DNA of 7,412 nucleotides, from NCBI GenBank assembly GCA_046094425.1, contig JBJTHI010000120.1, forward strand, positions 1 through 7,412, in the 5' to 3' direction. Numbering within the stretch: the first letter of the stretch is position 1; each line of letters opens with the position of its first letter. Of the stretch, positions 1 through 5,294 are shown piece after piece. Both the position numbers and the translations under genes were made by a program. The notes under the pieces were generated by a model. It made no database searches. It was not told where the DNA came from and saw only the letters and a list, made by a program, of their open reading frames with translations. Source of the stretch: JANPCX01 sp046094425. GTDB lineage: Bacteria; Pseudomonadota; Gammaproteobacteria; Burkholderiales; Burkholderiaceae_C.

Positions 1-1
1 C

Positions 2-724
2 GCAGACGTGCTCGACGACGACGCGCGCCGTCGCCTGCAAACCAACCCGCTGCGCATCCTGGACAGCAAGAACCCCGCCATGCAGGCGGTGGTGCAAGCC
101 GCCCCCACCCTCATGTCATTTTTGGGCGAAGCCTCACTGGCTCACTTCAATGCCGTGCGTGCCGTGCTCGACGCTGCCGGGCTGCCCTACCGCATCAACC
201 CGCGTTTGGTACGCGGCATGGACTACTACAACCTCACCGTCTTCGAGTGGGTGACTGATGCTCTTGGCACCCCGCTGGCTGTGGGTGGCGGTGGCCGCTA
301 CGACACGTTGATTGAACAACTGGGCGGCAAACCCGCGCCTGCCGTGGGCTGGGGCTTGGGCATAGAGCGCTTGTTGTTGCTGCTGGAAGCGATGGGCGTG
401 AATCCTGCGGCCCCTGTTTCTGACGTGTATGCCGTGGTGCCTACGGCAGAAGCCCTGCCGCAAGCCATGGCCGTGTTGGAGCAGCTACGCAGTTCAGGTT
501 TAACTGCCACCCTGAACCCCGCTGGCAAAGAAGGCCCAGCCAGCATGAAATCGCAGTTCAAGCGGGCCGATGCCAGCGGCGCGCGTTACGCCTTGGTATT
601 CGGCCCCGACGAGCTAGCGCGTGGTGAAGTCACCGTCAAAAACCTGCGCGATGCCAGCGCGGGCCAGCGTTGCATGCCACTGGCCGATGCCGCCACCTGG
701 GGGCCCTTGCTGCGCGACGCATAA
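2..724 (+). CDS. hisS: Histidyl-tRNA synthetase, C-terminal part (5' end outside window)
   Basis: This is a cytoplasmic class II aminoacyl-tRNA synthetase that joins histidine to tRNA-His using ATP. The reading frame is open from base 2, and 240 residues are visible. The E. coli enzyme has about 424, so roughly the first 180 are missing. In visible numbering, LVRGMDYY (about 69-76) is the histidine-specific motif, GGGGRYD (about 95-101) lines the histidine pocket, and GWGLGIERL (about 116-124) is class II motif 3 with its ATP-binding arginine. From about residue 140 (SDVYAVVP) the sequence fits the C-terminal anticodon-binding domain, ending intact at TAA. It is followed after 66 bases by yfgM, the usual order hisS-yfgM-bamB. 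The identification is secure. The left edge is a cut of the window, not a truncation of the gene. Confidence 0.97.
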   Translation, partial: ADVLDDDARRRLQTNPLRILDSKNPAMQAVVQAAPTLMSFLGEASLAHFNAVRAVLDAAGLPYRINPRLVRGMDYYNLTVFEWVTDALGTPLAVGGGGRYDTLIEQLGGKPAPAVGWGLGIERLLLLLEAMGVNPAAPVSDVYAVVPTAEALPQAMAVLEQLRSSGLTATLNPAGKEGPASMKSQFKRADASGARYALVFGPDELARGEVTVKNLRDASAGQRCMPLADAATWGPLLRDA

Positions 725-790
725 TCTCAGCTCTTTTGCCGCTGTGGCATATCGTGCCCAGCATTTTTCTTTGCCTACCCCGTTTGAATC

Positions 791-1483
791 ATGGCCACCC
801 ATCTCGACCTCGAAGAACAAGAACAACTCGACCAACTCAAGGCGTTTTGGAAGCGCTGGGGCAACCTGATCACGCTGATTTTGATCGCCGTGCTGGGCAC
901 CTTGGCCGCTTGGAACGGCTGGCAGTGGTACCAGCGCGATCAGGCTGTGAAAGCCAGCGGCATGTTCGACGAGTTGGAATTGGCCGCTACCAGCAACGAT
1001 GCCGAACGTGCCGGCCTCGTGTTCAACGACCTCAAGTCACGCTACCCCCGCACCGCCTATGCCCAACAAGCCGGTTTGCTCGCCGCCAAGGTGCAGTTTG
1101 AAAAAGGCCAGTTGGAGGCCGCTATCACCACCTTGAGCTGGCTGGGCGAGAACGCCTTTGAACCCGAGTACCGCGTGCTGGCCCGCTTGCGTTTGGCGGG
1201 CATCTTGCTCGAGCAAAAGAAGTTGGACGAAGCCCTCAAACAACTGGACGAAGCCGAGAAGGGCGCGTCCCCCGAATTTTTGGCCTTGGTGTCAGACCGC
1301 CGGGGTGATGTGTTGCTGGCTCAGAGCAAACCCGAGCAAGCGGTAACTGCCTACCGCAAAGCCTGGGACTTGATGGACACCAAGGTGGAGTACCGCCGTT
1401 TGATCGACGCCAAACTCACCGCCCTGGCTGCTGCGCCGCAAGCGCCTAAAACGCCAACAACCGATTCAGGGGCCAAACCATGA
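791..1483 (+). CDS. yfgM: YfgM-family membrane-anchored TPR protein
   Basis: This 230-residue protein resembles YfgM, an inner-membrane protein with a periplasmic TPR domain. In E. coli, YfgM associates with the SecYEG translocon and the chaperone PpiD and has been tied to envelope stress control. A short acidic, charged N-terminus (LDLEEQEQLDQLKAF) is followed by KRW and one hydrophobic segment at about residues 24-46, which fits a signal anchor with the bulk in the periplasm. The rest is helical, with TPR-like pairs such as AAKVQFEKGQLEAAITTL, AGILLEQKKLDEALKQL and GDVLLAQSKPEQAVTAYRKA. The tail is rich in Ala, Pro and Thr and is probably disordered. Length is close to the family norm (E. 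coli 206). The start at 791 lacks a strong Shine-Dalgarno but gives the expected N-terminus. The stop overlaps the bamB start as ATGA, which suggests translational coupling. Confidence 0.9.
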   Translation: MATHLDLEEQEQLDQLKAFWKRWGNLITLILIAVLGTLAAWNGWQWYQRDQAVKASGMFDELELAATSNDAERAGLVFNDLKSRYPRTAYAQQAGLLAAKVQFEKGQLEAAITTLSWLGENAFEPEYRVLARLRLAGILLEQKKLDEALKQLDEAEKGASPEFLALVSDRRGDVLLAQSKPEQAVTAYRKAWDLMDTKVEYRRLIDAKLTALAAAPQAPKTPTTDSGAKP

Positions 1484-2634
1484 TGGTTGGTGTTGACGCG
1501 AGGCGCTTTTCAATGCGGCAGATCGCGGCGCTTGCTTGTTTGCTTGTCGCCGCCATGCTCACCGCCTGCGGCGGCCCGGCCAAACCCAAACCTGGCCCAC
1601 TAGAAGGTATTGAAGCGCGCGGCCCGGCCAGTTCCACCCGTCTCGCTTGGAGTCAACGTTTGGAGGCCGTGCGCTTTCCTTTGGAGTTGGCCGTCAACGG
1701 TAGTGCTTTCACGGTGGCGGGCGATGATGGAAGCCTGGTGTCTTTCGATGGCGCATCGGGCAGAGAACTTTGGCGAGGCGGCGTTGCGGCCAAACTCAGT
1801 GGTGGCGTGGGTTCAGACGGGCGCTGGTCGGCGGTAGCCACACGCGAAGGCCAGATCGTGGCCTTGGAAGCGGGCCGAGTAGTGTGGAGCCATCCCTTGG
1901 GCCTGCGTGTGGCCACCCGACCCTTGGTGGCCGGAGAACGTGTTTTTGTCCTGGCCACCGACCGCAGCGTGCATGCCTTCGACGCTGCCACGGGCGTGAA
2001 GTTGTGGAGCGTGCGCCGTCCCGGCGATGCCCTCACCTTGAACCAGGCCGGTGTGCTGCTGGCAGTAGGCAATACCTTGCTCGTCGGCCAGGGCAACCGC
2101 TTGGTCGGGTTCGATCCTTTGAATGGCAATATTTCTTGGGAGCTGCCCTTGGCCACGCCGCGCGGCACCAATGAAATCGAACGTTTGTCTGATCTGGTAG
2201 GGCCTGCCGCACGTGTCGGCGATGTGGTCTGTGCTCGCGCATTTCAAGCCACAGTCTCTTGCGTGAACGCCGCACGAGGTAGTTTGCTGTGGACGCGCAA
2301 TGTGGGCGGCACCCAGGGCGTGGCCATGGACGCTCAAACCGTGGTTGCCGCCGATGCCAGCAGCCGTGTCACGGCATGGCGCGCCGCGACTGGGGAAGTG
2401 GCCTGGAGCACCGAAGCCTTGCTGCACCGCGACGTGTCCACACCGGTGTTGTTGCCCACGGCGGTGGCGTTTGGTGACGCAGAGGGCACGGTGCATTTGC
2501 TCTCCCGCGAGAGTGGAAAAACGGTGGCCCGTTTGCCCACTGACGGCAGCCCAGTTCAAGCGTTGGCCCTGGCGGTGAACGCCACCTTGGTGGCGGTAAC
2601 GCGCAACGGCAGCGTGTTTGTTTTCCGGCCTTGA
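1480..2634 (+). CDS. bamB: Outer membrane protein assembly lipoprotein BamB
   Basis: BamB is the beta-propeller lipoprotein of the BAM complex, which folds beta-barrel proteins into the outer membrane from the periplasmic side. The 384-residue product has a lipoprotein signal: a hydrophobic stretch ending in the lipobox LTAC, with the lipidated Cys at residue 30. After it come repeated PQQ-like propeller blades, recognisable by strands such as SFDGASGRELWR, HAFDAATGVKLWSVR, GFDPLNGNISWEL, NAARGSLLWTRNVGG and AWRAATGEVAWSTE. The start is uncertain. ATG at 1480 overlaps the yfgM stop and has AGGGG 7 bases upstream. ATG at 1513 has GAGG 9 bases upstream and gives a more typical 18-residue signal before the Cys. 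The mature protein is the same either way. The usual next gene, der, is absent; a convergent gene follows instead. Confidence 0.95.
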   Translation: MMVGVDARRFSMRQIAALACLLVAAMLTACGGPAKPKPGPLEGIEARGPASSTRLAWSQRLEAVRFPLELAVNGSAFTVAGDDGSLVSFDGASGRELWRGGVAAKLSGGVGSDGRWSAVATREGQIVALEAGRVVWSHPLGLRVATRPLVAGERVFVLATDRSVHAFDAATGVKLWSVRRPGDALTLNQAGVLLAVGNTLLVGQGNRLVGFDPLNGNISWELPLATPRGTNEIERLSDLVGPAARVGDVVCARAFQATVSCVNAARGSLLWTRNVGGTQGVAMDAQTVVAADASSRVTAWRAATGEVAWSTEALLHRDVSTPVLLPTAVAFGDAEGTVHLLSRESGKTVARLPTDGSPVQALALAVNATLVAVTRNGSVFVFRP

Positions 2635-2698
2635 GCTTGTTGTGAACGTACAGAAAGTGGGCGGCCCTGAAGTCTGTTTCAACGCCCAAAACGTCGGG

Positions 2699-3496
2699 CT
2701 AGATGCCTGCCAAAAAACAAAAAACCGCAGGAATATCGTTTGGCAGCTCCAATGCTTGCTTTCGCCACTGTGCCACAGTGCGCGTTATAGAAAACCCCTG
2801 CGGCAAAGTTAGACCACAGCTCACCGCCAGGCGCGTGCTGGGCTGAAGCTGAGACAGCAGCGCGGCCCACAGCGCAGCGTTGCGGTAGGGTGTTTCGATC
2901 AGCAACTGGGTTTGCTGCTGTCGCTTGGAGATGGTTTCCAACTCGCGCAATTTGGCGCTGCGCTGGCCATCGTTGACCGGCAGATAACCCACAAACGCAA
3001 AACATTGGCCTTGCAACCCACTGGCCGCCAGCGCCAGCAACAAGGAACTCGGCCCGCACAACACCTCGACCCGCACGCCGGCTGCATGGGCCGCCTGCAC
3101 CAAAGCCGCTCCCGGATCGGCCACGGCGGGCAAACCGGCTTCAGAGATCAACCCCACGTCGTGCCCGGCCAGTGCGGGGGACAGCAGCGGCGTGAGGTCT
3201 TGCGGCAGGGCCTGGTGCCCGCCCTTGGGTGGGCGTGGCAGTTCGATGATGGAGATGTTTTGCAGCGTTTGGGTCAGCGGCACCACCTCGTCTACCCGCT
3301 TGAGAAAAGCACGTGTCGTTTTCGCATTTTCAGCCACCCAGTGGGTCAGCGCCGCTGCTTGTTCGATCACCCCGTGGGGCAGGGTGTATTGAATGTTGGG
3401 CGCGGCTGATGGATCGCAACCGAAATCCAAAGTATTGGGCATGAGCAGCAGCTTGCCCTGCGGGGTGGAGTTGGATTCGTTCATGGCTTCATACAT
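2699..3496 (-). CDS. RsmI-like SAM-dependent methyltransferase (tetrapyrrole methylase superfamily)
   Basis: This 265-residue protein belongs to the tetrapyrrole (corrin/porphyrin) methylase superfamily and resembles RsmI, which 2'-O-methylates C1402 of 16S rRNA. Shared features are a central GLISEAGLPAVADPGAALV (about 115-133), matching the SDAG-P-ISDPG loop of RsmI, then CGPSSLLLALAASGL (about 147-161) and FAFVGYLP (about 166-173). ETPYRN (201-206) matches the family's E-(S/T)-P-x-R element. The N-terminus differs from RsmI: the usual opening with a GNLPLDIT-type turn is replaced by LLLMPNTLDFGC. It is therefore probably a paralogue, and its substrate cannot be told from sequence. ATG at 3496 overlaps the maf stop by 8 bases. 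ATG at 3484, four bases after that stop, is an equally good start and gives MNESNS. It appears to be in an operon with maf and ends convergent to bamB. Confidence 0.85.
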   Translation of the reverse strand: MYEAMNESNSTPQGKLLLMPNTLDFGCDPSAAPNIQYTLPHGVIEQAAALTHWVAENAKTTRAFLKRVDEVVPLTQTLQNISIIELPRPPKGGHQALPQDLTPLLSPALAGHDVGLISEAGLPAVADPGAALVQAAHAAGVRVEVLCGPSSLLLALAASGLQGQCFAFVGYLPVNDGQRSAKLRELETISKRQQQTQLLIETPYRNAALWAALLSQLQPSTRLAVSCGLTLPQGFSITRTVAQWRKQALELPNDIPAVFCFLAGI

Positions 3497-4073
3497 TCAA
3501 GGGTTCAATTCCTGCTTGTCTGAGCAGAGCGCAGGTTTGAATCAACGGCAAGCCGATGAGTGCAGTGGGGTCGTCGCAGCGGATGTATTCCAACAGCGAA
3601 ATCCCCAAACCCTCACATTTCGCGCTGCCCGCGCAGTCATAGGGCCGCTCTTGGCGCAGGTAGTTTTCAATCTGGGCATCGCTCAAAGGGCGAAACTTCA
3701 CTTCCACCGTGACAACCTCCACGGCTTCGGTTGGTTGAACCAGGCAAACCACGGCTATAGCCGTATGGAAGATCACTGGCTTGCCGCGCATGGCACGCAA
3801 TTGGGTCACGGCGTTTTCATGGTTGCCAGGTTTGCCCAAAGCCGCACCATCCAAATCGGCCACTTGATCAGAGCCAATCACTACCGCTTGCGGATTCGAC
3901 TGGGCCACAGTGCTGGCTTTGAGCAAGGCCAAGCGGCGTGCCGTTTGGGCTGGTAGCTCGCCGGGAAAAGCGGTTTCATCGACTTGTGGCGCTTGAACAG
4001 CAAACGGCAAGCGCAAGCGCTCGAGCAGTTCTCGTCGGTACGCCGAGGTGGACGCGAGAATGAGTGGTGGCAT
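3489..4073 (-). CDS. yceF: Maf-family nucleotide pyrophosphatase, YceF type
   Basis: Maf proteins are cytoplasmic nucleoside triphosphate pyrophosphatases. The YceF subgroup of E. coli prefers m7GTP and is thought to clear modified nucleotides. The frame is open further upstream, but ATG at 4073 gives MPPLILASTSAYRRELLERL, which aligns with the E. coli YceF N-terminus and yields 194 residues, the normal family length. Visible motifs are the phosphate-binding S-x-S-x-x-R (residues 8-13), VDE (31-33), GSDQV with the presumed catalytic Asp69 (67-71), GKP (80-82) and CAGSAKCEGLG (147-157). The order GSDQVADLDG followed by GKPGNHENA fits YceF better than the dTTP/UTP-specific YhdE type. There is no clear Shine-Dalgarno. 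The gene is divergent from yceD, as in E. coli, and overlaps the downstream methyltransferase. Confidence 0.94.
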   Translation of the reverse strand: MPPLILASTSAYRRELLERLRLPFAVQAPQVDETAFPGELPAQTARRLALLKASTVAQSNPQAVVIGSDQVADLDGAALGKPGNHENAVTQLRAMRGKPVIFHTAIAVVCLVQPTEAVEVVTVEVKFRPLSDAQIENYLRQERPYDCAGSAKCEGLGISLLEYIRCDDPTALIGLPLIQTCALLRQAGIEPLNV

Positions 4074-4110
4074 GAACGAAGACAAACAGTTGCGGTGTGA
4101 CACATTGTCT

Positions 4111-4284
4111 AGGAGGTGGTTGGGCTGTGGGATGTGCCCGCGTTGAAGCTGAAGGGGCAGGGTGAATTCCGGCGCCGGGGCCGTTGCCACCCGTTGCGGG
4201 AACCTGCCCCACACCTCGTTGGCATCTACCGTGGCTGCGGAACTCTCTCCGGCGCGGGCACATCCCAGAGCCCGACAGCCTCCT
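4111..4284. repeat. Imperfect long inverted repeat in the maf/yceD divergent intergenic region
   Basis: Bases 4111-4142 and 4253-4284 are reverse complements at 28 of 32 positions. The inner 15 bases of each arm, CGCGGGCACATCCCA on the plus strand at 4253-4267, match perfectly. The 110-base centre holds a smaller stem, GGGGCAGG (4154-4161) with CCTGCCCC (4203-4210), and the perfect palindrome CCGGCGCCGG (4169-4178). The arms end 37 bases from the maf start and 19 bases from the yceD start. I see no flanking target duplication. It could be a small non-autonomous (MITE-like) element, a repeated extragenic element, or a mirrored pair of regulator sites serving both genes. The sequence shows the repeat directly; its role is unknown. 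Confidence 0.8.
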
Positions 4285-4291
4285 GGGAACG

Positions 4292-4297
4292 TACACT
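4292..4297 (+). promoter_or_regulatory. Possible -10 element for yceD, possibly leaderless
   Basis: TACACT matches 4 of 6 positions of the TATAAT consensus and ends 6 bases before the yceD ATG. Transcription would then start at or very near the start codon, giving a leaderless message. The absence of a Shine-Dalgarno before the ATG agrees with this. There is no convincing -35 box, so this is only a weak suggestion. Confidence 0.2.
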
Positions 4298-4303
4298 TTG
4301 CCC

Positions 4304-4852
4304 ATGCGAATTCGACACTTTGACCCCTTGCACTTGGACGTGGAAGCGTTCGCGCGTTCTGGTGCGCCCTTGCAGGGAAACTGGCCTTTGATCCAGTTGG
4401 AACGCTTGTGCGCCAGCTCAGCCCCCGAGCAACCGGTGCAGCCCGACGATGTGTTGGTTTGGCAAATTCAAGGTGAACTTCGCAGTGTCAGAGGGAAGGA
4501 GCACGAAACTTGGCTGCACCTTCACGCTCAGGCCGAGGTGTCGATGACCTGCCAGCGCTGCCTCAAACCGGTTCGTTTTCCTTTGAACGTGACTCAGAGT
4601 ATTCGTTTTGTGGCGGGCGAAGAGGCGGCCGAGGCCTTGGATTTTGAGTGTGAGGACGACGTGCTGGCGCTGAGTCGCTCGCTCAATACCCAGGTTTTGC
4701 TCGAAGACGAGTTATTGCTCGCTTTGCCCCTGGTGCCCCGCCACGAACGCTGCCCGCAGCCTCTGGTCGTCACCGAGCCCGAGCCCATCGAGGAGGGCCG
4801 CCCCAATCCGTTTTCGGTGCTGGCGGGGTGGAAGGCTGACCCGCCTGCCTGA
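4304..4852 (+). CDS. yceD: YceD / DUF177 family protein
   Basis: This is a 182-residue protein of the YceD (DUF177) family, which is encoded beside rpmF in most bacteria. Plant and bacterial relatives have been linked to 23S rRNA accumulation or processing, but the biochemical role is not settled. The family's Cys pair is present as MTCQRC (Cys83, Cys86). A further Cys (150) follows in DELLLALPLVPRHERC (135-150), the usual acidic, proline-rich C-terminal motif. Together these Cys could bind a metal, though this is inference. The frame is open back to 4184, but ATG at 4304 (MRIRHFDPLHLD) gives the family length and N-terminus, and a longer form would be translated from the inverted repeat. It is divergent from maf and lies 177 bases before rpmF. 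Its message probably reads into rpmF, which also has its own promoter candidate. Confidence 0.92.
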   Translation: MRIRHFDPLHLDVEAFARSGAPLQGNWPLIQLERLCASSAPEQPVQPDDVLVWQIQGELRSVRGKEHETWLHLHAQAEVSMTCQRCLKPVRFPLNVTQSIRFVAGEEAAEALDFECEDDVLALSRSLNTQVLLEDELLLALPLVPRHERCPQPLVVTEPEPIEEGRPNPFSVLAGWKADPPA

Positions 4853-4866
4853 TGGGTTAGGTTCAG

Positions 4867-4896
4867 TGGTCAAATTCAACCGCCACATGCTAGAAT
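4867..4896 (+). promoter_or_regulatory. Predicted sigma-70 promoter for rpmF-plsX-fabH
   Basis: TAGAAT (4891-4896) matches 5 of 6 bases of the -10 consensus and is preceded by TG one base upstream (4888-4889), an extended -10. TGGTCA (4867-4872) matches 4 of 6 bases of the -35 box with an 18-base spacer. Transcription would start near 4903, leaving a leader of about 127 bases before rpmF. It lies just after the yceD stop, so rpmF could be made apart from yceD. Confidence 0.6.
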
Positions 4897-4933
4897 CCTT
4901 GGCTTTGCGGTTCACTGACCGGGCCTGCGGGTT

Positions 4934-5014
4934 GCCTTGATTGCAAGGCTTACTCATCCCCTCCCTGGCTTCAAAGACCGTCTTTACTAGCCTTTGTTTG
5001 GCCTAAACAAGGCT
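4934..5014 (+). promoter_or_regulatory. Structured 5' leader of rpmF with hairpins that could swap partners
   Basis: Three hairpins can be drawn in the expected transcript. Hairpin A pairs GCCTTG (4934-4939) with CAAGGC (4944-4949) across a 4-base loop. Hairpin B pairs AAAGA (4973-4977) with TCTTT (4981-4985). Hairpin C pairs AGCCTTTGTTT (4989-4999) with AAACAAGGCT (5005-5014), a 10-bp stem with one bulged T. The 3' arms of A and C share the identical heptamer CAAGGCT (4944-4950 and 5008-5014), so the 5' arm of either can pair with the 3' arm of the other. Hairpin C ends 4 bases before the Shine-Dalgarno. This layout would suit control of L32 synthesis at translation or by attenuation, but no T-run terminator is present. 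I do not recognise it as a described RNA family. Confidence 0.5.
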
Positions 5015-5018
5015 GTTC

Positions 5019-5023
5019 AGGAG
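5019..5023 (+). promoter_or_regulatory. Ribosome binding site of rpmF
   Basis: AGGAG lies 6 bases before the ATG at 5030 and fixes that start against the in-frame ATG at 4994, which would sit inside leader hairpin C. It is the clearest Shine-Dalgarno in the window, as expected for a ribosomal protein gene. Confidence 0.9.
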
Positions 5024-5029
5024 AATTCC

Positions 5030-5212
5030 ATGGCTGTTCAACAGAACAAGAAGTCGCCTTCCAAGCGCGGCATGCACCGCTCGCACAATGCGCTGAACGT
5101 ACCTGGTACGGCAGTCGAGCCGACCACGGGTGAAGCGCATTTGCGTCACCATATCAGCCCCACCGGTTTTTACCGTGGGCGCAAGGTTTTGAAGTCCAAA
5201 GTCGACGCTTGA
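5030..5212 (+). CDS. rpmF: 50S ribosomal protein L32 (bL32)
   Basis: This is a 60-residue basic protein of the large ribosomal subunit. The N-terminus MAVQQNKKSPSKRGMHRSHN and the C-terminal HHISPTGFYRGRKV are characteristic of proteobacterial L32, and the length is normal. It is the cysteine-free form: the zinc-ribbon Cys pairs seen in some bacterial L32 proteins are absent, as in E. coli. The start is set by AGGAG at 5019-5023. The gene sits between yceD and plsX, the classic arrangement that links ribosome output to lipid synthesis. It has its own predicted promoter and a structured leader. An 82-base gap without an evident terminator separates it from plsX. Confidence 0.98.
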   Translation: MAVQQNKKSPSKRGMHRSHNALNVPGTAVEPTTGEAHLRHHISPTGFYRGRKVLKSKVDA

Positions 5213-5294
5213 TCGCCTAACACGCGAGTTTCCCTGGATGGCCGGCCCGGTGTTGACCGAGAGCGGTATGCTGCCTTGCTGAGTCGATAAAACC

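Noticed and set aside
1813..2682. 289-codon minus-strand open frame opposite bamB.
   Set aside because: The translation has no recognisable motif and odd composition (many His, Gln and Arg). It is a shadow of the well-supported bamB in GC-rich DNA.
2658..2688. Possible bidirectional terminator between bamB and the convergent methyltransferase (TGGGCG with CGCCCA).
   Set aside because: The stem is only 6 bp with a 19-base loop and there is no T-run on either side. It is too weak to call.
4074..4110. Possible maf promoter on the minus strand (TAGACA followed 17 bases later by TGTTTG).
   Set aside because: The -10 candidate matches only 2 of 6 consensus bases.
4074..4214. Longer N-terminus for maf starting at 4214.
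   Set aside because: The extra 47 residues do not fit the family, and the segment is encoded by the inverted-repeat region. The ATG at 4073 gives the canonical N-terminus.
5253..5291. Possible promoter for plsX (TTGACC at 5253-5258).
   Set aside because: No acceptable -10 lies at the right distance: TTGCTG is poor, TATGCT is too close and GATAAA is too far.
5213..5294. A regulatory RNA or terminator between rpmF and plsX.
   Set aside because: Only the short palindrome GGCCGGCC (5240-5247) is visible. There is no T-run or extended stem.
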